From positions 500,001 to 564,000 of the forward strand of contig JAMWET010000178.1 in the NCBI GenBank assembly GCA_024036415.1: a stretch of 64,000 nucleotides of DNA, given 5' to 3'. The DNA is from Prochilodus magdalenae (taxonomy: Eukaryota; Chordata; Actinopteri; Characiformes; Prochilodontidae). Position 1 is the first letter of the stretch; each line of letters begins with the position of its first letter. This document shows, in pieces, positions 36,747-49,261 of this stretch. The position numbers and the translations under genes are program-made. The notes beneath the pieces were generated by a model. That model was not told the DNA's origin and made no database searches. It saw only the letters and a list, made by a program, of their open reading frames with translations.

Positions 36747-37811
36747 CATTCCTAAATGCCTGATGATTAATCTCGCATGGGCTTGTTTCCCCCCTTCTGC
36801 ACACTGTGTAATTGAAATCATCTGATAGATTTAGGGGCTATTTAGGAAAATGCCACAATCTATAAATGCAGGAAAGGAGCTCACATCGCAATTGTCTTTG
36901 ATTTCCATGCCCAGGGCAGAAGCAACACAAATGACTAAATAATGCCAGAAGTCCAGTATTGGACTAAACACATTTCGGTTTTGGCATCCGCTAGTGTTAA
37001 ATGTCGTTGGGCTACACTTACCATCCAGTGGGGAGTGATTTTCTGGTAAAATGCTCACCCGGCTAAAAATAATTTCTTAGCTTTACTAGAAACTGATTCA
37101 TAGCACCGTGTTGGTCAGATGAAGTCGGAGCTGTGGGTAATTGGAGGAGCTTTGACCGGCAGTGTGTGATGAAGTGCAGACAAAAACATCATAAAGTGTG
37201 TGATGTTATGAATAAACATACCCTGGATATGAAGCTGAGTCACCGAGTAGCTTAATCCTAGCTTAATAAACACTGTGGGTCTTCTGTTTTCCTGTAGTTC
37301 TCATAGTGTGATATGTTTACAGCTATGGGCAACCAGCATAGTTTCATATAGCATCACCGTAAACAGAATTAGAATTATTTACATCTGTCATATAAGCAGA
37401 TGTGATTTCATGATGCCCACAGGGCAGGTGTGGCCACTATCCAAGCATTTCTGTTTGGCGTGGTTGTTTAGTAAGAGATCATTAAAATCATAGCGTGTTG
37501 CAAAATAAGGCAGCTTAATTAAGGACTAATCACTAAACCTTTGTTTTTAAATGTTGCTTAAATACCATGTACTTTAAATACCATACCAAGAGCAGTAACA
37601 CCTTTACAGATGTTAGAAAAATGAAATTTTGGAGTCATGATTGGACTAATTCCAAGATGACATAATCGCGTGAAAACCATCAGAATCTTTTCAATTATGT
37701 TTTTGCATCATAAATGTTGATTTGTTGGAAAAAGTCGTAGGCACTTAATGTAAATAATTAAAGCCATTTGTTTTATTAAAAGCTTGTATTCTTGTATATC
37801 TTGAAAATATA

Positions 37812-38344
37812 CAGGGGTTGGACAATGAAACTGAAACACCTGGTTTTAGACCACAATCATTTATTAGTATGGTGTAGGGCCTCCTTTTGCGGCCAATACA
37901 GCGTCATTTGGTCTTGGGAATGACATATACTGCGTCCTGCACAGTGGTCAGAGGGAGTTTAAGCCATTCTTCTTGCAGGATAGTGGCCAGGTCACTACGT
38001 GATGCTGGTGGAGGTTCGTCCTTCTTGGTGGTATGCTGACATTACCCTGGATACCGTGGCTCTTGATACATCACAAAGACTTGCTGTCTTGGTCACAGAT
38101 GCGCCAGCAAGACGTGCACCAACAATCTGTCCTCTTTTGAACTCTGGTATGTCACCCATAATGTTGTGTGCATTGCAGTATTTTGAGCAGAACTGTGCTC
38201 TTACCTGCTAACTGAACCTTCACACTCTGCTCTTACTGGTGCAATGTGCAATTAATGAAGATTGGCCACCAGGCTGGTCCAATTTAGCCATGAGACCTCC
38301 CACACTAAAATGACAGGTGTTTCAGTTTCATTGTCCAACCCCTG
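37812..38344 (-). mobile_element. Tc1-type MITE B (complete ends, transposase fossil on - strand)
   Basis: The inverted ends are CAGGGGTTGGACAATGAAAC and its complement ending CCAACCCCTG, flanked by TA on both sides (37810-37811, 38345-38346). The minus strand shows the Tc1 N-terminal pattern (QIVGARLAGA...TKTA) and then the C-terminal end. The catalytic centre is gone. The element is 533 bp. Confidence 0.9.
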
Positions 38345-38394
38345 TATGTGATCAAACATACAAACACGAACATTGTGTAAAGGGTTATACGGGT

Positions 38395-38530
38395 CTAACA
38401 GTCTACAGGGAATTCTCCTCAGAATGGTGCCAGGGAAGGCATCCACCAAATCTGGCCCAACTGTGCAATGCGTTGATGCAAGAGTGTCTTGAACACTGAT
38501 GTGGCCCACATACAGGAGCTTGTTCAGTGT
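38395..38530 (+). repeat. Dispersed repeat fragment, inverse of 10980-11100
   Basis: See the entry at 10980. It lies about 50 bases after MITE B. Confidence 0.6.
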
Positions 38531-39809
38531 GTCCCAAATCCAGTCAGCTGTTTTTCATATACAGTGTGCAGAAGTAAAACCAGACTTCACATCTTTGTTA
38601 CCAATCACATTTTTTGATGTTTCAGTTTATGACTTATATAATTATATGAATCTATAGAGTCCATACCGTATCATATATCAGGCTGCAAATTTAATGTACA
38701 GTCTATTTGTGTGTGCATGCTTTTGGCTTTTGTTTGAGATCATTCCAAGATAACGGTTGTCGCTTTGTACAGTTACGACTGAAGGCTTGAATTAGCCTCT
38801 CCTTGTGCGTTAATGCTAAAGATGAAAGAGTGCTTTGCCCTCCCATGTGTCATGGCTCTGTACTTCTGCAGGTAATTGTCCTAAATATGCGGTCCGTCTG
38901 GAGTCCACTCACTGTCTGCATGCGAGAAAGATGGGAAATAAATGGGCTCCAGTCGTATGTCTGAACAGATAGTGGTCTGGTATTTATGGGCTCAGATTGA
39001 AAGGTGCAGAAAGGGCCTGCAGATTTATCTCTGAGAACACACTGAAGTTTTGATGAATGCCGTGTCATATTAATGGATATGTAATTTTGAAGGTTCTTTC
39101 TGGAAGGCATTAGTTGCTATTAGCCGTTTTGAGGGTTTACATCATTTCTCCATCTCCATTTTTCACGGGAACATTGTGTGGATCTTTACATCCATGTGAA
39201 CTGAGCACGGTTTTCCACAGTGAGTTAGGCAAAGAGCTGAAGTGCAGTTGCAGAGGGAGGATAAAGTCATGCCTTATTGCTCTGTTCTTCCGTCATGGTG
39301 TAGATGGCCTCACCCCACATTACACTTCTCTGATTTCAGCTGTCATGCTGAGGCTTATTTAGCTATTCCGGATAGCGATTAGCTGAAAGTGGAGTGTTAC
39401 AACACCCGCAAAATGAATGCGATTCCTATGTGCTCTCTGTGGTTTGTCCTGTGTTTAGTTAATTACCTGAATTAGCGATTTACAATGCTGAAATTGTTTC
39501 CATATTTTACATCGTCGCGGTGAAATTACAGCATCCGCAGGTGTATCTGGTTTATTATATTTATTTATTTCGTTTTGTTGGCTTGTCCGGGTGAGCTTAA
39601 TTGCAGAGTCGCTATTAAAGAACTGTGTAGCTATAAATAATCATTTTAGGAGTTTAACCCTTCAATGGTCCTCTGGCAGGCCCAAGCTTCTACTCCAAGG
39701 GGGTATGCTTTACTGGGTCTACATGGCATACTGTAAATCTATTGAACAGACTTACACACTGTATCATAAGGGAGGGCACATGGTCGGAAGCTGGGCATTT
39801 AAATTTTAA

Positions 39810-39875
39810 ATTTACATTTAAGGTATTTAGCAGACGCTCTTATCCAGAGTGACTTACAACCGTGCTTAGTGTTCC
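39810..39875 (-). mobile_element. SINE tail fragment
   Basis: Only the tail (ATTTAGCAGACGCTCTTATC, then CAGAGTGACTTACAA) of the GTCGCTCTGGATAAGAGCGT family is present, with no tRNA-like head. Confidence 0.65.
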
Positions 39876-40879
39876 GTTGGATAATATTCCAGCTAGTACA
39901 GGAAGTTTAGAGCCTAAAACTCACCATGAGCTCAGACACTGCCCGAACAGGGGCCAGTGCTGGTACCTAGAGATTAATACACAGACATAGAGCAAGTAAA
40001 CCATTATTTGGCAACCCCAGCCCAGTCCTCATTCCTATAGAGGAGAAAAGGTCATTATAAGTGCAACACAATACACATTGACAAAGGTCATTATAAGTGC
40101 AATACAAAAAAAAAATTATATGAAACTAAATATAGTAATGGGCACATTACTATATGATCATTACTGAAGCCTTTCATAACATAGTTATAACATAACTGAT
40201 GTGAAGGAAGGTCCTCCAATTAATTATTTTGACACAAGGGGCTGATTTTATTAAAAGATGCTTATTGACAGAATGCTGGGACTTTGTGTAGTTTCATATA
40301 ATTTTTTTTTATATCCAAGCTATAAAAAGGTGCAACTCTACAGGTAACAATTTGCCCACATGTGTGCAGTATAAATGCCTACATATAGCTCACATGATTT
40401 TGTGTAGAAACTTGGGTTGACAATGAGTTCTCCTATACTTCTTTAGTTCAGGGTCAAACGGTGATGATTAAATTCATATGATAATTTAGACTCTGTATGA
40501 AAACTCAGTGAGCTTCTCAGTAAGAAAAAAAGAGTTATTATGCAAAGTGCAGCCAATCAAATGTATTATTAGTAGCTTGGTTGTTTATAAGGGGAAAACA
40601 TGATATCGGCTTGCCAGCAATATTGGCAGATACTCAAGTTTGCTGTATCAGTATCAAACATGCAAAAGCGATATTAAGTCACCCCCAGAAAATGGTACAC
40701 AGTATGTTTCAAAACGTGGATTTTTGCCTGGTGGAATGAGTTGCCTTGGTAAATTGGAGCACTTCATCATCGTCTAGTCTCGGTGTTTGGCACTTTGAGA
40801 GAATAAATTCCTATAAATAAACATGCAGTGCAAAATAGCAGCATTCTTTGTCCTGGCCATGGTCTCACCTTCATCCTGT

Positions 40880-41001
40880 AAAGGGAAACTGGGCCTCTTA
40901 TGGGTTATTCAGGTCCTCCATACGGAGAGTGAGTCCGTATGTAGCACCTGAATAAAGGGTCTGAAGAGCCCAGACCCTTTAAAGACCCCCAGTTTCCCTT
41001 T
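40880..41001. repeat. Nested inverted repeat (multi-stem hairpin)
   Basis: Outer arms AAAGGGAAACTGGG (40880-40893) and CCCAGTTTCCCTTT (40988-41001) are perfect complements. Inside are TTATTCAGGT / ACCTGAATAA (40905-40914 / 40946-40955) and CATACGGA / TCCGTATG (40919-40926 / 40934-40941). Next to them is AAAGGGTCTG / CAGACCCTTT (40954-40963 / 40971-40980). The whole can fold as a two-branched stem. Confidence 0.9.
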
Positions 41002-43440
41002 GATGGATGGTGATTAGGGATCAGTTCTAAGGGTATATAAGATTAACCTTATTGTGACAAAAGAGGTCACATGGCATCTTCTGTAACTACTGTAAGGTCA
41101 AAACACTGGTAACACATACAGCTCAACAAGCATTTCATAACTTGTATTTGCTCATGTTGTTCTATATACAGGATCAGGATGGGTTCAATGTACTATAGAA
41201 CATGGCATTAAAGCCGTTAGCTGTTATAGCAGACCTTACAGATCCAAAATACACACTTTTAAACTGAGCTGGTTTCATCTTGTGCACTATCCAGTCACAT
41301 CGCCATCCGGTAACTGAGGTTACGTGTGCACAAACTGTCATGTGACTACATCCAGAATGTGCAGTATAGGTTACATGGGAACACCGTGAGTTTAAGTGAA
41401 GGGTAAAGCTGGAGAAAGAACTATCCAGACTTTTTGAAGGGCTTGTGACGCATATATGCCTCAGAGGGATCTGACGGATTAACGTTCTTGTGGGTGTGTT
41501 CATCATAAACTGATCTGAAGCCTTAAACTGCTGGAGGTTAACCATGCGCAAAGTCACACATAGCACACAGCTGCTCAGTGAATACCATGTAGTGGTTGTA
41601 GCTTTAATAGAACCAGACGATTCCCAGCTAGTGCTGTGAACATCGATATTAACTACCTCAAAACACAATCACCCTGTGGTCCTGCTGCTGCTGGGCCTCT
41701 GCTACATGCCTGTCCGGCTGCTACATGCCTGCTGTACATGGCCTGGTGCACATTAGCTGACCTGCATGGTTCCTAGTGGTGTTTATTCTGAAGTCCTAAC
41801 CAGATTATAGAAGCTAATGAAATCTAAGAAAGGCTGGATCATTTTCTTTTGCTGGGTTTTTCTTTTTTTTCTTTTCTGTGATTCATTTACTGTATTCTGC
41901 GGTGGAAACGTCTCGCTGGAGCTCTAAAACAGGAGTTCTTTATGCACACTCCAGTGAGCATCTCTTGGTGTTGACCTGCCAGAACCAGACATTGCTTTGC
42001 ACCTGGCTTCATTTATATCTGACAGCTGTTTTGGCCAGGCCTTCCCCAGGTCAGTGATTTCAGCCCCATCTCTGCGCCGGCTCTTTCTGCTCCAAAGGAT
42101 TGTGAAAGCTCCACACAGCTTTGACAGCATCCAGCACCTTCTCAGGAGGACGAAACCTCTCAAACGAACACGCCAACAAACAAAGAACATCTTGAAGTGG
42201 GAGGATGGTTCCAAGTTGGGTTGTCACATAAATGTCCCATTGCAGTGAACAAACAGCCTCATGTTAGTCGTTTGTTGAGTTCAGTTGAAACTGCTTCTGA
42301 ATGATTTGCTAATCGTGATTATGACTTTGCCCATGCTAATATGGAAGAATTGCTCGGTGTGCAGATGAGACCAATCACAGGATTCTTACTGTCTGCTGTG
42401 AGCATAGTGACCAGTCACAGTTGCGTGCATACTGTGATGAATTAAGGTATCCAGGTAACCCAGTGACCTAAAATATATTAGTCAGAATAATGCAGACAAT
42501 ATTGCATTACCAGTTACCACTGTGTTTTGATTAAATTGCATTTATCACATATGCAGCAATACACGTGCAGCACTAGTGTCCTGTGCGTATTGTCCAGCTT
42601 TATTCTAAACCCAGCTTTGCTAATGCAAACACTAAAGTCAACACCAGGATCTGTAAATGCATAGCTGGTGCTGTTCAGCGCTGTTTCGTAGGGTTGTGGT
42701 ACAGTGTTGGTACCTACTGCCAGGGACACTTGCATGGCTGTTAATGACCCACTTGTTATCCTGCTTGCTAGGTCTCTTTCTTTCCTGATGCCACACTGGT
42801 GTCAGAAGGGGAAACGTTTCCCCCAAGCTGTCTGATGCAGAATGGTGCTACCTCAAACGAGACCTGACTGAGGACAGTAAACGTAGAGGCAGCATTGTGA
42901 CACCGGTAGCGAGGGCGGCGGCTCGGCAACATGGATTGAGGATGATACGACTTTGACACGGCTGAAAGATGCCAAATAGGTTCGGTGGGGAAGCCTAGTG
43001 CTGCTTACTACAGACTTGCTTCAAGCAGGTGCCAGCAGGGTGGTTGGATTACCATCGATGCTCCAGCGGGCACATGTAGCATTCGCCACATCGCCGGCAT
43101 CAACTGTGTGGTGGGCAGCAGAGACAGACAGAGGGCCTGACAGAGCACCGCTGCTGCTGTCGCTGCCCCTAGTAGTGTGAAAAGTGTGTGTCTTAAGGCG
43201 TGAGGAGATCTGTTGCTTAATTAATCTCTCTTTTCTGGTGTATTGGGGGAGGACTGGCGGCAAACTGGTGGGCACTTGATACATCTCAGAGACAGCTGAG
43301 TATTTAATGAGGACCTGCTAGTGGCTGGTTCAGCCATGGAGATGCAGAGTGAACTCTAAAGACTCTAAATTATGTAAATGTGTTTGAAATGTGTTTATTG
43401 CATCTTCTTGTTTGCCAAAGTCACTTCAGAACATGTCTAG

Positions 43441-44051
43441 TGTCACGCCTCTGCCTCTCCCCGGCTTCTCCGCTCTTCAGGACTCCACTTCCCAGAGGGC
43501 CACGCCCGATGACGTCATGTCTAGGCGCCCACAGTCGGACTCTGCGACTTGCTCTAGATCGCCCGAGTTTTGACCCCAGCTGTAACCAATTACTTCCTGT
43601 ATTTAGCCACTCGCAAACAGTCACTCTTTGCGAAGCTTTGCCAAACTCCGGTTAGCATTTCTGAGCGTTTCTTTCTTCATGCGGTATTACTCTGGTTTCC
43701 GACTTACTTCGTTTCTTGACTACTCTCTCGTCTCATCCCTTTGCTCGTGTCCTGAATTTACGGTTTGTACCTGTTTTGTCTCCTTGGCTTTTCCCTTCGG
43801 TTTTTCCCTTTCAACTTGTTCGCCCTCAGCTGCTGGGATCTACCTGATTCGTCTTTGCCGTCCACTTCCGCCTGTCCCTGACTCTGATTCCGCTTCTCCC
43901 AGTGTTGTTGCTTGTACTGTTGCTCGCTGTGATTGCCTGTATTGTATTGTATTGTATTGTGCCTGTATTGTATTGTATTGTATTGTATTGTATTAAACCA
44001 TTCCTGGTTTTTAGTTCTGCACACGTCGGTTTTGAAGTCTTGTGTCTGACA
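43441..44051 (+). mobile_element. Solo LTR with 5-bp target duplication
   Basis: The segment starts TGTCACGCCT and ends GTGTCTGACA, the usual TG...CA with a 5-base inverted end (TGTCA/TGACA). The five bases TCTAG occur immediately before (43436-43440) and immediately after (44052-44056), a target-site duplication. Near the 3' end lie a TATTG repeat and ATTAAA, a possible polyadenylation signal. No internal gag/pol region is present, so it is a solo LTR from recombination. The 5-bp duplication suits a Gypsy-type or retrovirus-like element. Confidence 0.85.
43938..43994. repeat. TATTG pentanucleotide repeat inside the LTR
   Basis: About ten TATTG units in two runs separated by TGCC. Confidence 0.93.
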
Positions 44052-44087
44052 TCTAGAAAAAGCTTAACTTTTACCATACACTGTTAT

Positions 44088-44132
44088 TATATATATATAT
44101 ATACACATATATATACATATATATATATATAA
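44088..44132. repeat. TA-rich microsatellite
   Basis: TA repeat with CA and CATA interruptions, 37 bases after the LTR. Confidence 0.92.
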
Positions 44133-44938
44133 AGAAAAACATGCATCTCCAAAAAGGCAACTTTACAGGAGAGGCCAAAAACCAGACGTCTTTCCAAGCA
44201 GTTTTGGACCATTTCTGTTGGTCCATTCATTATGAGATTGTCACTTAGTGTAAACATCAGCTGACGTGTTCAAAAGATGCATAAAAGTGAAAACGGACAA
44301 AAGTGGAGATACATGTTTTTCATTGGACAGCGACAATATATTATTATATACGTTTTGACTGGAAATGAAATAAGCAGCGGCTGATCTCAGGCTTTAGCAG
44401 AGTACTGTAATTAAACTCTTAAATGTTGAGGACTCGTCATTGGGTTCAGGCTTTAGTTCCTCTCACACGTAACTCCACAACTCAGGATCGTACGCCTTAC
44501 AGTTAATCACAATACAACATGGCTGCAGTTTAACGGGTTCAGTACGAGGCAGGAAGACAATATGACAGCATAAACTGTAGACTGTTACCATCTGTATTGA
44601 TTTGAGTATGATGTATATTGCTGAAGTGATGGAATTCAGTAGGCCAAGGTATCTCCTTCTTGTCCCAGGAACATGGTCCAAGGAATTTGTCTGGTCAACC
44701 TCATTGCTTAAAGCAGGGTTTTTCTGCTCCGCCTGTATTAGCTCCGATCTCTCTTTTATTCCAACTTGCCACATCAGACACTGGGCTCGTTTTGGATAAT
44801 GATATGTTCTATAATAGAATAAGAGCCGTCTGACAGTGTGTGACGTGTGGTGAACTGATCAAGTGACATGATCGCATATTAGAGCGGCTGTCTCCTGACT
44901 TGAAATCTGTTTCTGACATGCTTTCTTTTCCTTCCCAG

Positions 44939-45041
44939 GACCGGAGCAGTCTATGGGCCGTCAAGAGGCGTTCGAAATATTTCGTAGAGATCATGAGGAC
45001 CGCCTGACTGTTGAAGATAACAAGGCCATACTCAAACAGAG
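44939..45041 (+). CDS. kif6: KIF6 exon: QEAFEIF / DNKAILKQR block
   Basis: A strong pyrimidine tract ends in CTTCCCAG before 44939, and the donor GTCAGT starts at 45042. The exon is too short to show as a long open frame and was found by its motifs. It codes for GPEQSMGRQEAFEIFRRD, then HEDRLTVEDNKAILKQ. This is among the best conserved stretches of the KIF6 tail. Two bases carried in from the preceding G make Gly. The exon ends with AG, completed to Arg by the next exon. It follows a 21.4-kb intron, the longest in the window. Confidence 0.93.
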
Positions 45042-46269
45042 GTCAGTTTGGTCCTGTAGAAATCCCTTGTGATATGCAATGAGCTCCATGTTTATTGGGT
45101 ACACCTACTTTCAGGCTAGGCTCATTTAATCAGCTGTATATCATATACAGAAGATTCACTTTGTAGGCGTATTATTACCAATGTTGCACAATTTACCAAA
45201 CACCCTCTACTCCAGTCCTTGAGGGCTGGATTCATGCGTAGCTGGTTTTCCTGCTCGTTGCGCACACATGTGGTACTGCCATAAAAGCTGCAAAGTACTG
45301 CAATAACTGTGTATGTAGGAGCCATCAAATGCCATCAGTCATTTTGTACAGTCCAGCCAATTTCCCTGGACCACAATCTCTAACCCTTAAATGTTAAAGA
45401 ATAATGTCTTCTTTATGATGTTATGGTGTATTTCTGTTGTTTAGTCGGCCTTTCTGTTCATCAAGTGATTTCCAGATGGCTGCTTACAACCCATAATATG
45501 GCCCTAGAATGAAATGAGCTGTTGTCCCTTTTTGGGTCAGCTTAATTGGACAAACTCAGCTGCAATTTGCTGGTTTGAGGCAAGGCATCATGATGAACAC
45601 ACACTGAAGCAACATGAGGAAATAGAGGCAGACAGCTAAGTAAAATGACCCTCTGTGTAAATATGTTCCACACTCATACTATATAGTTAGCTATGCTAGT
45701 TGCTTGAAGCTAATGCTAGTAGCTAACATTACCTATGCTAGCTACTCGACTTCTATCTGGACATCAACACACAGCAGATTAAAGTTGTTCCTCACTGTGG
45801 AACTCTCAGGCTGAGTTGATCTGCTTCCACCAGCCAACACAGATACAATCACAGAGCATGGCTGCTACTTACAGGCTGCTGCTGGGGTTATTTAGCTAGT
45901 GCTTCAGTAACATTCAGGTGCCTGTACAAGCTGTAGCATTTAAGGTGGAACGGAACATTAGATTAAGGCCAATGTAAATACAGCTTTCCATTCTATGGCG
46001 CCTTTAACTGTACACCTACACCGTGCACTAAGAAATGGACCCTTATATGCCTAGTGATAATGCACGTATAAGCTGAAAATCGTCCACCAGCCAAATATTA
46101 TCAGGTTATCAGTCATCCAGTGGGGCCTTTTTGCAATGATGGATAGGTTTAATGGTGGCTGAGCGATTTTGGATAGCAACAAATGTGCTACAGCCATTTA
46201 TAAGGCAGGTGCACCTGATTAAAGGTGCCATGAATATTTTTAACACGGATGCTTTATGTTTATTTACAG
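45042..46269 (+). other. KIF6 intron, 1.2 kb
   Basis: The shortest intron in the window, bounded by GTCAGT and TTTACAG. A short scrap at about 45195-45260 (beginning CTCCAGTCCTTGAGGGCTGG) resembles a common fish repeat also seen near 47.24 and 35.33 kb. I see no other feature. Confidence 0.8.
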
Positions 46270-46325
46270 GTTTGCAGAGGCTAAGGCACTTGGGGAGCAG
46301 GTTAACCAGGCCAGGAACAGAGTCA
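46270..46325 (+). CDS. kif6: KIF6 exon: FAEAKALGE helix
   Basis: This is a 56-nt micro-exon between TTTATTTACAG and GTAAGT, one of the best donors in the window. It codes for FAEAKALGEQVNQARNRV, which matches the family motif FxEAKALGExxNxAR. It continues the helix of the previous exon across only 1.2 kb of intron. One base completes Arg at its start, and a single A is left at its end. That phase also fits two downstream stretches that may be optional exons (at 49262 and 52999). Confidence 0.92.
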
Positions 46326-46963
46326 GTAAGTAATTCAGGTTACTAAGCATTCTGAACACTACCTGCACAGTCACTAACAGGATGCTGAGCATTGCTTGCC
46401 ACCGGCTTACTCTACAGCGCTGTAAAGATATAAAACTCTGACCGCCGAGAGCATTAGCATCATTAATATCATTACCTCAATCAAGAACAGTCCTCGGATG
46501 CCCCCCGATGCGTCTGCTCTGTTGCTAAAGCGCCAGGTTTCAAAACCGCACTGTTGGCTAACAGCCCCTTAGCGTTTAAAAGATTGGCCCCTCACCAGGG
46601 ACCCTCCTCCCTCTGAATAAAGCGCTGTCACTCAGCACATTCCAGGCCTTTTCCAGGACCTGGGAGATCCTGGGAGTGAGCTCAGCTCTCAGCCTGGCTC
46701 TTCCGTCCTTGCGGCGTTTTACAGGGTGGGAGCTGCTGCTTTTATGAGCCCCCTGAACACACACCTCTGCGTTTTCCACTGCTCCCATGGAATCTCGCTC
46801 TGCGCCAGACTCCTGGCAGTCAAAGCCTGGCACCATTTTCACAGTTAGGAGACGCCAGGAGTGACAGCGAGATGATTGGGCTTCTACAACCTGTAGTGGA
46901 TCGTTTTGACAGCATACTAAAGCATCTACTGGTGTTAACAGAATGGAAGGTTCATTATTTTCG

Positions 46964-46988
46964 GGGGGGCGGGGGGGGTGGGGGGGGT
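46964..46988. repeat. G-rich tract
   Basis: Three long G runs (7, 8 and 8) separated by C and T; potential quadruplex-forming sequence on the + strand. Confidence 0.85.
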
Positions 46989-47824
46989 TTCTTGAGAGTC
47001 GCTGAAAGTATTTGCTCCAGCCAAGATCCCTGACATATAGTAACATCAGCATGGGGATTGTCTGTGTTCAGTTGTTGACAGCATTAGGAATTGTTTAATT
47101 GATTAAGCTTTAAACTCTATCAGTCTGCAGTCTTAAAAAACAAACAGGCTGCGTGTTGTGGACATAACAGGTGCTGTATATCACAATGCTGATATGAGAA
47201 GTGATGCATTTTGACTTTTTTTGTAATTTTTCTTAGTTATTCTCTTAAAGCAGTGGTTACCATCTCTGGCCCTGGAGATCTGCGCTCCTGCAGGATCTAG
47301 TTCCAACCACATACCTCTTGATTAGTTATAAGGTAGAGTAGGGTAAGGCAGGGGCAGCATGTCAGATCGAGGTTGGACTTAAACTCTTTAGGACATTAGA
47401 TCTCCAGGTGAAGAGTTAATGACCATTGCCTTAAAGAAAATGATAAAAACACTTTTCACTATTCTACAAAATAGTAAAAAGACTGAAATACTTATAACTG
47501 CTTACAGCTGCTGAAATGTGGGTGGGAACCAACTGAGAGTAGACATTCCCAACTATTTGTAACGGCTGAGCTCAAAGTAAGGGCCAATTCCGTAAGCCCA
47601 TAGACGTTATGTTGAATAGCATGGCTAAAAAGTCCACCAGAACTCCAGTTAAGCATGTAGTTCCTGTAATGTGGCGACACATTAAACATGTCAGAACTAA
47701 ACATTACATCCTGCCCGTTTCTGGTGATATGAATGAACAGCCGGAGTAAACGTAATACATAAACAATTGCCAACTATGTAGCATGATGCGCTACTGGATT
47801 TGTGTTAAAGCATGTGAGACAGTG

Positions 47825-48042
47825 CAGCATTTATAGCATTTAGCTGACGCTCTATCCAGATCGTCTTACAAGGTACATCATATTACAGGGAGGCCAGTGT
47901 AGTGTTAGGAGTCTTGCCCAAGGACTCTTATTGGTGTAGCACGGCATAGCCACCCAGACTGGGATTCGAACCCCAGTCTCCCACATGTGGTGGAGTTCTC
48001 TGGCAGGTAGTGGTGTTATCTGCTGAGCTACACCAACCATGT
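47825..48042 (-). mobile_element. tRNA-headed SINE
   Basis: A well-kept copy of the 19200 family: tail TAGCTGACGCTCTATCCAGA, B-box GGTTCGAATCCCAGTCTGGG and A-box TAGCTCAGCAGA on the minus strand. Confidence 0.82.
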
Positions 48043-49261
48043 GCTGTGTCTCGCCACTGTGCTAATCTTCATTAAAGAGTTTTCAAACAGATTCAGGGAA
48101 TCCAGACAAATCTTAGTCCAGGTAAGGCAAGGCCGGAAGTCACTGTTGAAAGTGTGTGACCTTTGACTTTTCAGACTTTAGTGCATGAGAACTCCAGAAG
48201 TAGCTGCTGCATCATGAAATTTGAAGGACAGTGGAAATGTTAGATAAGTCCATATTTTTTGGGAAAATTAAAGCCATGCTCTTCATGGTGCAAAAGCCAA
48301 CATCTGTCATGGTACAGAGGGCATCAGTGCCCACGGTATTGCATATGTATTGAGGTATCGTTGATGTGGAGGTATATTTTGGGATTTTAGAGAGACACAT
48401 GCTCACACCATGATGAGTTCTTTTACTGGAAGGTGATGGTTATTTCAGTTAGGCATTGATAATAAATATGAAGGGGGATTTTAGTGAATCTGAGCTAAAT
48501 ATAGTGTTCCATTTATGTTACTGATTATACGTCAGCCATTTAGAGAGAATGTGTTACTGGAATTTGGGGGTGTGGTTGACCAGGTTGTCCTCAGGCATGT
48601 ATTGTAGGTACAGGCTCATGTCTAGCCATTTGAGACTACTAGCATCAAAACCAAACAGTAGGGCTAAAACAGCCAGCATTTGGTGGAGCACCTGTTTTAT
48701 ATTGATCAATACTAAAATGAATAAATGCATAGAAGAGAGTACTCCTTCCTGCTTCAAACTTCTGATATTTGACACATTTTACAAGCTGGTATTTTAGCAT
48801 AGAGCATAGTTTTGTAATCGACCCTATAGCTAAAAGGCAAAGTTACTCACTCACTCAAACCCAACAAGCAAGTGTAACAGCATCACTGTGGCACTGGGGT
48901 GTATTGGTCTGATCTGTTATCATAGCCCTTGATATGATTCTTTGTGCAGCCTTGGTCCATAAAAGGGCTCTGGGTTGGACATACGGTTCCGGTATTCCTT
49001 ATGGATGATCATTCATGATTCGTTATGTGGAAGTTCCTTAGACTTTAAAAAGCTTACAAGGACCACCAGGCTCATGGAAGGTTCTGTAGGGAACAGAATA
49101 CGGCTCCTCTATCCCTCCTACTTCATCACTGGCACCTTGATTTTTTTTTTTAAAGAGAATATGAATTTGTTTTTTTAATATTCCCAAACTCTGGAGACCA
49201 CCAAAGACCACCAAACGTACACTGAGTAAGATGTTCTGTAACCTTTGCAAGCTTTCCCCAG

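Larger units (their letters stand above)
23550..44938 (+). other. KIF6 intron, 21.4 kb
   Basis: Bounded by GTGAGT and CTTCCCAG. It carries a GATA/GATG array, paired 0.5-kb repeat copies (24.26-24.73 and 27.43-27.95 kb), Tc1-type MITEs at 29.53 and 37.81 kb, a hAT end at 30.6 kb, SINE tails at 25.7, 35.2 and 39.8 kb, a nested hairpin at 40.9 kb and a solo LTR at 43.44-44.05 kb. Repeat-poor stretches at 26.3-27.0, 28.7-29.2, 36.1-37.1 and 38.75-39.7 kb look unique. The two flanking exons already account for the whole family sequence, so no missing exon is expected here. Confidence 0.8.

Noticed and set aside
41174..41668. 164-codon minus-strand frame
   Set aside because: No motif, no start context or partner exons; likely chance.
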